From: Tubiluchus corallicola | Lineage: Eukaryota > Priapulida > Priapulimorpha > Priapulimorphida > Tubiluchidae | DNA: 64,000 nt | Assembly: GCA_030141605.1 (NCBI GenBank) | Contig: JAQGDQ010000111.1 | Coordinates: forward strand, 124,001 to 188,000 | Direction: 5' to 3' | In this document: positions 49,225-60,542 of the stretch, piece after piece | Numbering within the stretch: position 1 is the first letter of the stretch | Layout of the letters: the number at the start of each line of letters is the position of its first letter | Notes under the pieces: generated by a model | What the model saw: only the letters and a program-made list of their open reading frames with translations | The model's database searches: none | What the model was told of the DNA's origin: nothing | Made by a program: the position numbers and the translations under genes

Positions 49225-49624
49225 GTTTACACTGTAAACAAGTGAACGTCGTAATTAACAGAGGGCTGCACCCTCGCGGGGGTATTATCTGCTGATAACA
49301 CGCCGTTACTGTCTATTTTCAATGAATCTGTGTAAACGGTCATCGCTGGAGGCTGTGGCATGGTCGCAAATACATGCTAGTGCTGGACAAATACTGGACA
49401 AAGCCATGCGAGAGGAAATAAAGGCCCTTAAATGAATTGAATTCTGCCAAAGATCTTGCAATTGGACATGATCAGGATGATTCTACGTCATTGGACTATT
49501 GCATTGTTATGTAAGATCGTAAGTAAGACGTGAGCTCCTGTTTGCTTCAATTAGGTTAGAAAACAATGAAGCCAAGTTAGCAGTTGTAACAAGGTGGCGG
49601 CTAGGTAAAAAAGAAGAAAATGCA

Positions 49625-51300
49625 ATGCAAGCAGGAACAAACTTGACAAAAATGATGATGATGTTGTTGATGATAGTGTTGTTTCTGTTGTTGTTGTTGT
49701 TGTTGCTGCTGTTCTTAATACAGATGATGGTGATAATGCTGTTGATGGCAATGTGTTGTTTTTGTTATTATTGTTAGCTACTATTGTTGTTGAAACGTAA
49801 TAACTAGTATGGTGATGATGGAGTGGTGAATAGCGACGATGCTGCTGCTGTTGCTGAGAGTGGTGGTAATGTTAACAACAGAAACAGTTGTGGTAACGAT
49901 GAGGATGGTGATAATGACAAGGACTTATGTGGTAATGAATGAGTTCTTAACCACAATTATGTAAATGTGGTAAATCATTTACATGATGGTCGCCCTAGTG
50001 ATGTCTCATCTTTTTCTCTCTTTTCCTTTTTCTTCTTCCTAAATGCTTGTATTTCTCAAGTCGTACAAATCCGGTGATTCAATCACTCACTGACTCGTGG
50101 GCTCACTTCCTTACTTTATGCGTCACACTTTTCAACTCTGAAAGTGTTATCCAGTTGAGTGGAAATATGTAGCATTATCAGTTAGGATGGCCTTTGTTCA
50201 AAACAAATATTTGTAGCAATTCTTTAATTAATTACTTAATTAACTAGAACTATTTAATTAGTTAATTCTAAATTGACATTAGTGTGTGGTAATAAAAATA
50301 TACTTAAAACCTCATCCGAAATTTCGGGTTAATTATTTCGTCAAATGTTATAAAAGAGAATACTTTTCTTCGAGGCCGTATGTCGATAGTAATTAAAAAT
50401 GCAACTTTTAGCCGCAACGGGCGAGAGAGTAAACAATTTCCCTGAACAAAGGCGCACCGTATTTGGCTTCTCCACGCATCCATTCTTCCCTCTCACGAAA
50501 CTATTTTTATTTAAAGGCAGTTTATTTGCATGATGCGTTTTGCGTTGTTTGCATTAATTTCGCTCCATCATTCACGGTGTTGCGGAATCGTGCCGAGGAC
50601 ATGTTGTCATTGCGTTTTTGCGCGCAGTGGATTATTGTTTGTCTGAGGGGTCCCGTTATTTACATTTACTTAAACGCATTATGTATTTCATCTGCACATG
50701 ATAATGCAACTCTTGTCAGAATAGAGGCAGATTGGCTGTTCCACACTGTGCTATCACCCCCTACTCTTTCACGTATACCAACGGGATATATTTGTCGTAA
50801 TCAAATATCATGTCAAATATCATGTGTTCGGCATTGCCGTTTATTATGTGTATTCCGATAAGCAGTTGTGCAATGTATATTGTATTACGTATGTATAAAT
50901 TATGTAATGTATATAGCTTATATATATTTTGACATGCAGTATATAACGTATAAGACAGTATAATATATGCATTTAAGTATATACAAATAATGTAATGTAT
51001 TTAGCTTCATGAGGTTTCTTGTATATAATATACACATTATATTACTTAACCTCCCTTGACTAACCTGTTCATCTAATTGCATTCTTCTCTATACACACCC
51101 TAATTTTGTAGTTTGCCTTATCTTGCCCAACCCTTTCTCCCTATCAATGTTGTGGATACAAGATTTTCTTTCAGCACACATTGAATTATTTTATTGTAAG
51201 GCAATTAGTATGCCATTTTGTTATTATTGTTAACTATCATTTAATGTACAATGCTTTTTGTGAAAAATAAAATCTAAGCTAATGTAATCTAACCTAAGTA
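49625..51300. other. gene-free stretch with trinucleotide-rich and CpG-rich parts
   Basis: 49650-49930 is rich in GTT, GAT and GCT triplets, including (TTG)n at 49680-49702. 50330-50660 is CpG-richer, with an ATTTGCAT octamer near 50524 and short palindromes at 50225-50275. No exon supported. Confidence 0.5.
51190..51195 (-). terminator. candidate polyadenylation signal for the 51.3-kb ORF
   Basis: Reads AATAAA on the minus strand about 105 nt past the stop of the 100-codon ORF. Consistent with a short single-exon transcript, but a weak signal alone. Confidence 0.25.
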
Positions 51301-51603
51301 CTACTCTAAATCTTTGTGTGAGAAGAATTTGTTACGTGCATCTGTTGACTCTTTAGTACTTTTTGTTCTGTTCTTTGGGCTGGATTTCTTGGACCGTTTA
51401 ATTTCAAATAGCCACATGACCAACTGCAAGGCCAGAATCATTGTCGCCATCATGAACTTGAATATGGCCGGCCACAGTAAAATACTCAAACGCCCCACTC
51501 TGTTACATGCCTCAGTCATTGACGTTGATAACTTTACTACTATCACTGCTGCTGTTGCTTCAGACGGCGGTGCTTGTTGCACCAGCATCGACAGTGTCGT
51601 CAT
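51301..51603 (-). CDS. possible small single-span membrane protein, 100 aa
   Basis: ATG-to-stop open frame with a protein-like layout. The N-terminus is polar/Ala-rich, ~40-66 is hydrophobic (ILLWPAIFKFMMATMILALQ), and a basic tail KRSKKSSPKNRTKSTKE follows. The region is less AT-rich than its flanks. Against it: the opposite strand is open as well (110 codons), no family is recognised, and no splice sites or promoter are evident. Could be chance. Confidence 0.3.
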   Translation of the reverse strand: MTTLSMLVQQAPPSEATAAVIVVKLSTSMTEACNRVGRLSILLWPAIFKFMMATMILALQLVMWLFEIKRSKKSSPKNRTKSTKESTDARNKFFSHKDLE

Positions 51604-53666
51604 GGACGTCCCACGAAACCACTTTCATTTTGTTTTGCCCTCGTAGTCCGATCGCATGTTAACAGCACATGGCTTCATCGTGTTTTAGGCTGCTTTCCAC
51701 GACCGTTCATAGACAAAATTATAGTTGGGTCTATGACGACGATGGTGATGACGATGATTATGGTGATAATAGTAATGAACATTGCTGGTGATTAGAATGT
51801 TTAACAATAAAATAAAATAAGTCTGACCAGGCGTTTCCAGGCTAAAAATAACAGATGAAGATGGTTGCTTGCACGGGGAGGGTGCACAATAAACGGAACG
51901 ATTGATTCGCAAGCACTTGCAGCAATATTATAGCAAAAAGCTGTTTTCATTTGATGTTTACCCTTGCTCCCATTTGAGTGCTCCATTCACCAAGCGCTCT
52001 AAATCCATCTCTTTCTGAGTTTTTACCCGGAATTGCCATGGGAGGGCGCTTTATCACTAGCTATTTGTTATTGTCGGGGTTTGCCTGCAGCTAACCTATG
52101 ATCGCTATTCCTTTTTGTATCTATGAACCATAAAAGTAATTAAGTGGTTGTCCATAGGTATCCATGTCCATCAATTGGCATGAGAGCTAAGTAAAAAAAC
52201 GTATTACTTCCCACTACTGTAACTAAAAAATGAAGAGATTTTATTCTGTACTTTAAAGTTTAAATTTTGAACAGAGAATAACAGAGCAACTGAATTGTAT
52301 TTACGTTTATATTTCGCCAAAAACATTGTAATTTCCATCATCACACAAGCCCCCCAAAAAGATAAGTGCCAGCCTTGTTTTTGTTTCAGTACACAGATTT
52401 TGCCTGAAAAACTGCAACTCTTTTACTTTTATAATTAATTTGCATTTCTTGAAAGCACTATCTATATATGCTACACACGCGTTTAGTACAGCCCTTGATA
52501 TACCGTATTTTTTGTAGATTGACTGTTGTATGTGTTTAATTTTTGTAACAGTTGAGTAACTAACTATTCGTAGCGGGCTATTGTAGTAGCTGGAATTACT
52601 GGATTAGAAGTTACAACTTTTCAGATTAGACTGGCTCGCCACTACGTTGATAGTTGGATAACTTTGGTGTCCCTGTGTTAAAATAGCGCGTAATTATTTT
52701 TTGAACTGTTTATAGACAAAAGAAAGTTCAATTCAAGTTCAAATGTTGAATATATGAATGTATTATGAGGAATTTTGCGCAGTATTGATTGCTTTAGGTG
52801 CGTAATTTAAGAAGCCGCCATTACACGTGAAATCTTATTTGTTTAATACTCGCTGATTATGCTGATTATGCTGCTTGCATATTATTTTCCTGGGAAACAC
52901 TCTTTCTGTGCGTATTTTCCGTAATTAATTACATGTAGTTGTAAGGATTTATCCATTAACGGTGGATCACGTAAATAAAAAGCGTTAATTATTTGCTGTC
53001 GAGATAAATGTAACAGCAATAGGGTTTCCATTTTCCCCAGTTAATCAAATTATCTTTAATTTAATCGGGCGACTGTTTATTATTTACCGTATTTACTTTT
53101 AGATAGATAGTTTGTTTAATTGTTAGTTAGGATAGATTTAGTATTTTAATTTATAATGCTAATGTGATTAGTTAATTTAGGCGTGCTGCGTAACGTTTTG
53201 GCTGCACGTACACGAAACCTTATGAAACACTAACTTGTTATTGTTGTTGTTGCTGCAGCAGCTGTGACTTTTTGTGCGAGTATTATCGTTATTGCGGTGG
53301 CTGAAACCACCTCTGATATATTTCATTTTATTGCATTTTTTTGTAAGTACTTGGGATTTTTTAACGAAATATGTCCTATGCTCTCATTTGGATAGATCGA
53401 GTTTGCTCTTATGTTGAATATGCCTTAAAGGACAAGAAAAGGAGTACCTGAACTAGGTTTCAGAAAAATCGCCTTAAAATTTTATAACTTTATAGCAATT
53501 AAAAGGAATTTTTGTTTGTTTTCATTTTAAATCTCCCGCATTACCGTTCAGATGGCGCCATTACATGACGTCACCTACTCAAACGTAAATCAGGTGAAGA
53601 AAAGGTAATGTTAAACTATGTCACAAAAAACTTTCCATGCAAATCTATATTACTTAGTATTTCGCT

Positions 53667-53716
<50 letters not shown>

Positions 53717-56700
53717 AATTCTTTATTTGTCATTAAAAATGGCTCACTCATTACAATAAAATTGAGTAATCCTCAGCGTAATGTTAAAAACAACACTGTT
53801 CAAGACAAATGCGTCCAGTGCATACTAAAAAAAACTAAAGTGTAAAACTAAGGCCTAATTATATACAATAAATGAACATATTTACAAACACAATATTAAA
53901 ATATTTTTACAAAACAATATTACAAAAAAAACATTAAATTTTACAAGACATATTTTACACTATATATACATTTCACATGACACAACAGAAACATGTTTTA
54001 CATTACATAATTTTTTTTTAATTTTACATTTTTAATCATTTTATGGAGTTAGGGGCGGGGGTAGATGAAAATTGAGTCTGTGTAATTAGTATCAGATGCA
54101 CAATGTGGAAGTTGAAACCTGTTATATTGATATTCTTTATGAAAGACCTGCTTGAAAGACTTATGTAACTAGAAGTAATAATTTAAAATGGTATTTCGTC
54201 CAATTGTCAGATATCGCTGGCTCCAGGGTGCGATGTTCAAACTTCACACACTGTTATCTAAACATGTTTTTAACTACCTACCATTAAAATGGCTGCGCCT
54301 AACAGTCATCGCAGAGTTTAAATTTACAAGTTTTATACAGCGTTACTGCCGACGCAAGCCCTGCATGCAAAAAAGCATATATATAAGTGATATAAAATTT
54401 CAAGACGAATTTTGTAAGCTTTATGTAAGTGGAGGTTTTTTTGTGCTTTAAATTTTATGTTTTCAGTGCCTATTTTTATGTTTTCTGTGGTATGTATGAT
54501 TCCCATCGACAAAAGTTCCTGCTCCCTTGAAACCCAGTGTTTTCAAGAAATAGGGAAAAAACAAATGTATTCAATTATTGTTTGTTGTTGAATAGGCAAT
54601 TAGATAGAAGGGTAAAGGTGACAGCTCCGCAGTTTTACCTGTAGATGACAGCACCTTTGCCTAGACGATTATCAGTAGTAACTGTTGGAGTGGTTGTCGT
54701 GCCATTTTATTCTTAAAAGTCACATTGTTTTAAAGAGAAATAAATGAAATGGATTGTAGTATTGTTAAAGCCATGCGTTCATGATGTGCTGCTACCTATG
54801 ATTTCATATATACGAGTAAAGGTGACTCTTTAAGGACTATGTGACCCGGGAAACAACCGGATTTTATTTGTCGTTTTCCAGCCTCGTCTCGCACATCACT
54901 GCAGTGCCTCTGTATTGTTTTCTAAACAAACAGCGGTAAAGGCATTGTGTGTGTGCGAGTGAGTGCCAGGGTAAATTCTACAAAAAAAACTTACGCAACT
55001 GAAGCGTTTTTGTTTAAGAGTCACTCCTAGATCCTGCTGCCTGTTACTCTTCTCTGTTTACTGATAATGTAGCGTGGTTTTGCTTGGTTGCTCCGGGGTA
55101 AAGATTGCCCGGCTACCAGAGCGTTCTTCCAACCCACAAAGTTGACGGTTCGATTCGTCAAAAATCTGATATGTTATTCTGACACTGGTCTCTTACTTGT
55201 TTGGATGTTAGCAGCCGTTTTGTTCAAATATAGAAAGGCCCTGCATGCGAAGAGTTCCGCTATTGATGCTGGAGTTTGTCGGCCAGCAAGGTAGGCTCAC
55301 GTTAAAGTAGTTGTTATAATTGTAATCTATTTTATCTTTTGTTCACTGTGAGCATATATATAATTTGCACAGTTTGCGTGAAAATTATTCGTCTCCACTG
55401 GTACTCGAACTTGGATCTTCAGCAATTTGTAACTTATTTTGTTATGTTATTCTAACCTGCAAGCACTGAATAGTTGTTAAAATTAATAAAAAATACACAG
55501 CAGAGACTATTATTATTACCTTCAGTACCACGTTTTAAAAAATATGGGGTTTCTGAATATTTGTATGATTTTTATTCTTGATTTACTAAAGGGGATTTGG
55601 TATAAGTTCAGCCATTAGAAATTATTACTAAGGCTCACTTTTTGAGCCCAAAATTTAATAAGTAAAACAATTTAGTTTCTAAGTGTAGTTTTCTGTTAAA
55701 TGGACTTGAACTTCATTTTTGAGAATCATAATTTTTTCTTTTTTTGTGCATAGTTGTAAATATGTTTGATTTTTTTCGTCGTTACTTTCCATTACTGCAC
55801 AGTAGTTTAGATTACATTGACGCATTTGCCTTTAACAGTGTAAGTTTTTATTAAATAAAGATGAAAAAAGTTAAATAGTCTTACAGTCATGCCTTTTCCG
55901 AATTATTTTCTGTTCCATTATTTCACGCTTCACGATTAAAACTATAGGTTTTTGCACATAGAAGTGGAACCGATAATTGTTGACATTTTTGATGCCTATA
56001 CTTTTGTCTGGAATATTCAGTAGGCGTTTAGTCATGTTAATGGGTCGCAGAACTATAGTGACATTAGGCCTATACAAAATTGTACTGCCCCTGGGAAGGT
56101 AAGAATTATTACAAAGAAACAATCAGCCTGGGAATTTGAGTAGTGATATTATAATTTATATAATATACTTTTGTTATTTATTTGACTCATTAGTGTAAAA
56201 ATCGATAACTGAACTTGGCCAGATTTGCAGCTGTGGGGAAGAAAAATGGAAAAGGTGTGACGCAGCTGCGCCCTCTGTGTGAAGATGCATGACAGTCTAC
56301 GTTTGATTTGTTTCTGGGACAGCAAGAGATTGAATGTTGTCGCTTCATCGTGATTATCATTCACTTAGCGTCTTGCACTTTAAGATTTCTGTAAAATGTA
56401 AATTTTACCAATACTGTAGTAGGCATTTCAAAAGAGTAAGCCTGCAACAGCCGATAACAGCCGTTAACTGAACAATTTCGATCTCCTGGTGTTTTAAAAC
56501 GTTATATTTGTGCTTTATTATCATAACACTTTCTCTTGTTCCATTTCTTGAAACCATCTTTTATTAGTCAGTTTGTTTAGCATGAAGATTATGCCAGTCA
56601 GCATTTTAAATGTTCTGTACCATTATGTTTATGTTTTACTTTAATTTATTGTCCACTTTTATGGTGAAGACTTTCTAATGCTCCGAATCAAACAAATCGA

Positions 56701-59330
56701 AAGTGTTTTTCGCTTTCATTTTCCGACTTTAGATTAACATCCTCTTTAGAATTGCTTAATATATAATGTGCCACTTGTTTGGGAGAGAAATTTCGTGCCC
56801 TTAATTCTGTTTTATTCTCGAGTTTTAATCAGTTTAATTCAATCGCTGTTTTTCCGCGCTAAAATGGTTCTTGTAATCTTTATGTCGACCCAATTTAATT
56901 ATTTTTAACTTTTTCAATTGTTATTATTGTGCCATGTTATTTGCAAACATTTCTGGTAAGCTGCTCATGAAAGAGAAATGCTAGAATAACAGTCTTTCGG
57001 GGCTTAAATCCTCAATTTTTGCTTGTCAAAACAGTGGTGCGCTGAGTTACTGTTCAGGAGGGGTGGAACGCGTTAGTTAAACGCATTACAAATCTGGGAA
57101 ATCTTCGTCAGAACGCTGTGTCCATTAGTTCAAAGAAATGCTACTGATATATATATATATGTTCGCATTAACCCATTAATAAAGCACACAGTACAATTCA
57201 GTTAACTGCAGAATTTCAAGCTTTAATCCTTAGAGATGATCTTACTTAGGCCAAAGGTGTTGAAAAACACGTTCAAATAAAGCGTAATAATTTTCAAGAT
57301 AAAAAATGCATATGTATCCAAAAATTGGCCCATTTTGACTGGTGGTATAAACTTATGGACGCTCTGATGGTGCAACTTCTAGAGTTCTCTAAAAATATAA
57401 GTTACGTTTATTGTGTCGTTTCATTAATTGGGAAATTAGTTCTGACAATGGACAATCCAAATGCTTAAAATCCCAATATGTCACTGGTGTGTGCAGCTTC
57501 CGTTTTGTCAGCATTGTCTGAGACAAATTGGAAACTAAAAATCAAAATCAGCTGTTGTCTTCCAACTGGTCTCTGACTGTGCTGATGTTTGATAGTAGGC
57601 CGTGATTAAAGTCTTCGTACGAATACACCATTGTATAGCCTGAGAATAAATGTTATACAACATTGTTATTGTATGTTTTACTTTTATGGCGTATGCATTA
57701 TATATATGTATATAGTTGGAGGAAATGTAACGAACGCACATTTAAGCAAGCATGGTGGAAAAAACAGAAGGAAGAACACGCGAACCATTGAGCAAAAACG
57801 ACTACAGGGCCTAATTTAATGATTTTGGTGACATACTTGATCACAATTTTTCGTGGAGTGTATAAAATTAATCATTTTTTAATTGTCTTAATGTCCTTTA
57901 TGTCGAAAAATATTAGCTGTACTTTACTTGGTGTTTTTTCTTTGCATGATTATGACAGTTTAAGTTTGTTATAGTATCTCAAATATCTCAAATTGCTCAA
58001 GGTGACAGAAGGCCACCCTCAATATTCTTAAAGGGGATCATGAGAACCTGATAAGACCACTGAGAAAAAACTTACACCGAAAATGCAAGGTTCAACCCAC
58101 CGGTTGCCAGATTATTCGCTTTAAGCTTACATGAATTGTATGCACGGTGTATTTCAGTGCAAGACTTTATAAACGTGTGCAACATATTATATGCAAAAAT
58201 ACTTGATAAGCATCGAGTATCTCTAAGTAGGTTTCAAAATTCCAATCCCCAAGACCTTCTTTAGCATCAAAAAATAAATTACACTGAATTAAAAGCATGG
58301 TGCGTTTCAAAACAAGATTGCGTGTTTTGACTCGGTTCAGGATTTAATACGGGCGTGATTTGTTGTTTTAAAATGAATTCAATGCAGCCGGTTTTTGTAA
58401 TTATGTATCCGTGTACAAGGTCGATGGATTGGATAATCAGTGAAGAATAAACAAACAAACGAACCTCTCTTCTAGCATTGTTTTCATCACATCGGTCCTT
58501 TGATCATGGCTGAGTTCTTTTGATGAAGCCGAAAAATCATTGCATAATTAGATTAATTTGATAAAGTTTCCTTGCAGTGTTTGTTTTTTCATATCATGTG
58601 TTATTGTGTTTGCACAATGCAGGCGGTACATATACAAATTTGTAGGGAACTCTATGTTTTAGATAGATCTAAAAATAACACTTGCTTTGCGCATTGATAT
58701 TATTAATTGAAGTTGAGAATTATAAGAAACATTAGTAAGAATTGTTTCAGTCTCATTTTCATTTTGCTCTAATGTTATTCCGCGAATTCAGCTAAAATGC
58801 TCATCAACACAATCTGTTTTTTGCTACTTGTTATTCCAAGATACCAATGTTGATCCCGTTACACCCTTCATTTGTTAGAGAACATAGAAACTCCTTAGAA
58901 AGTACTTACCTGTACAAATAAAAAAGTCCTAATAATATCTTTTGAAATTACACATAAGTTGATTCATTAGAAGTCAAATAGGAGGGTGCTGTTAATAAAG
59001 TTAATAGATGTTAAATAATATTTTAGGCCTATATATTAATGTAGGCCTAAACATTAAAACTCGCTATAATCTGAGGTGAAAAATAGATTAAAGATAAAAC
59101 ATGCATTGTGTTTATGTCGTACAAGCACGCGCTACATTTTGTAGGCTAATGTAGTTCGGGTAATCAGTGGAATGCAGGCCACTAAGCCCGATTTCGGGTT
59201 GGGTTGGATCGGGTAAATGTCGTATCAGGGTTTGGTTGGTCGGTATCGAAAAACTTCTCGTTATGCATAAAGGCTTTGGTTCCTCAGCCGGTCAGCTCGT
59301 TGTTCCTAACATGTCAGTAGAATGTCCAAC
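51604..59330. other. gene-free stretch
   Basis: No supported exon. It contains a (TA)n run at 53669-53716, CTCF-like cores at 53550-53558 (plus) and 56268-56276 (minus), and a TGACGTCA palindrome at 53566. T-arm-like motifs occur near 55140-55160 (plus, GACGGTTCGATTCGTC) and 55396-55412 (minus), probably decayed tRNA-derived SINEs. Confidence 0.5.
53669..53716. repeat. (TA)n microsatellite
   Basis: TA run of about 40 bp followed by TATGTATATATA, seen directly. Confidence 0.95.
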
Positions 59331-59349
59331 CTTGATTTTTCAACCCATT

Positions 59350-59690
59350 GATCTCGCATTGTCTTGACTTGCTTGATTAAGACATTGATTCCTCAACTTT
59401 TTGATTCCGGTATTCCGCAGATTCGCTTAGACATTAAGGCCTTGATTTCTCAGCTTAGTGATATTTTGTTGACTCCTCATTAAGGTCTTAATTTATCGAC
59501 TCATTGATTATAGCATTCCATTGACTCACTAGGCGTAAGGCCTTGATTCTTCAACTCACCGATTCCAGCATTCCACTGATTCGCTTAAACATTCAGGCCT
59601 TAACTACTCGGCTCAATGATATTCTGTTGACTCATTATCAAGGACTGATTGTAGTTGATTCCTCAGCCCATTGTATTCGGTTTCTTTGGA
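59350..59690 (+). repeat. degenerate tandem array (GGCCTTGATTCTTCAACTCATTGATTCC type)
   Basis: Repeated AAGGCCTTGATT(T/C)(C/T)TC…CTCA(T/C)TGATT and ATTCCACTGATTCGCTTA-like phrases recur every ~45-50 bp. A higher-order repeat of about 165 bp is seen (CGCTTAGACATTAAGGCCTT near 59425 versus CGCTTAAACATTCAGGCCTT near 59583). Noncoding. Confidence 0.75.
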
Positions 59691-60342
59691 ACTTCATTGA
59701 ATTAGTTAAGTTATGAGTTGTAGATTATTTGGCTTCAGGTGTGTAGAAATAAATCATCTTTAGACGTAGATATATTTTTTATTATATACTTCTCTTTACG
59801 AATGACCTAACTATTTCGTCTTAACTTGTATTGAACCAATACGTAAAAGGGAGATTTTTAAGTTTTCAACCAAGTTAAATTTTGTATGCTTGTTCATTCT
59901 CATATACACAGTGTACGAAAACTGACTCTGCTCTAAAATTATTCCTCCTAGGTCTGCTAGCACCTTCAATGCTTCAACATCTACTGGTCTAGCTTCCTGC
60001 AGTTGATAGAGCATTCATTGAGCATTTGATTTAAAAACTTGAAGGACTGCTGCTTCAAGCACATGTTCTTTCATTAATGACTTACGGTGTCTCCTGTTTG
60101 CCGTTTTTTGCTGGTTAACCTGTTGGCTTAAGACGCTGGTGTTTTCCTTCTGTAAGACGCTGGTCGTAGAAAGCGGGAAATTTTTACCATCACAATGACA
60201 ACTCATTCTGCTCGGGACTGCCAACGTCAAAAATCAATATTTTGTTTAGAGATTTGCTGTAGTTGGGCTCTCCGTTCGACGGGTTCAAATCTTGGCCGTA
60301 CTTGTTTGTGTTGTTTATAGATAAGACGGTTTAGTAAGATTT
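59691..60342. other. gene-free stretch
   Basis: No supported exon. A plus-strand T-arm-like GACGGGTTCAAATC lies near 60278. Nothing else recognised. Confidence 0.45.
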
Positions 60343-60361
60343 GAGAGAGAGGGAAGGATGG

Positions 60362-60406
<45 letters not shown>

Positions 60407-60542
60407 CGCGAGAGAGCGAGAGAGCGAGAGAGAGCGAGAGAGAGCGAGAGAGAGAGAGAGGAGAGAGCGAGAGTGAGAGAGTGTGAGAGAGCGAGAGAGA
60501 GAGAGAGAGGGAGACAGAGTGAAAGAGAGAGAGAGAGAGAGA
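60343..60542. repeat. (GA)n microsatellite, about 200 bp
   Basis: Long GA run with interspersed GCGA and GTGA units, seen directly. Confidence 0.97.

Larger units (their letters stand above)
47131..49610. mobile_element. 2.5-kb element with long terminal inverted repeats
   Basis: Left arm 47131-47506 and right arm 49358-49610 are inverted copies. TAGCCGCCACC pairs with GGTGGCGGCTA, CTTGGCTTCA with its complement, and the inner ends GGCTTTGTCCAGTATTTGTC…CATGTATTTGCGACCATGC with GCATGGTCGCAAATACATGC. The left arm is longer because a ~124-bp segment is tandemly duplicated (47246 and 47370). The ~1.85-kb interior has no long ORF or transposase motif, so it is a non-autonomous foldback-like element or an inverted duplication. 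The interior holds several CTCF-like cores and a tRNA-like motif. Confidence 0.8.

Noticed and set aside
55085-55165. tRNA gene
   Set aside because: GACGGTTCGATTCGTC resembles a T-arm, but acceptor and anticodon stems do not pair and the A box is poor.
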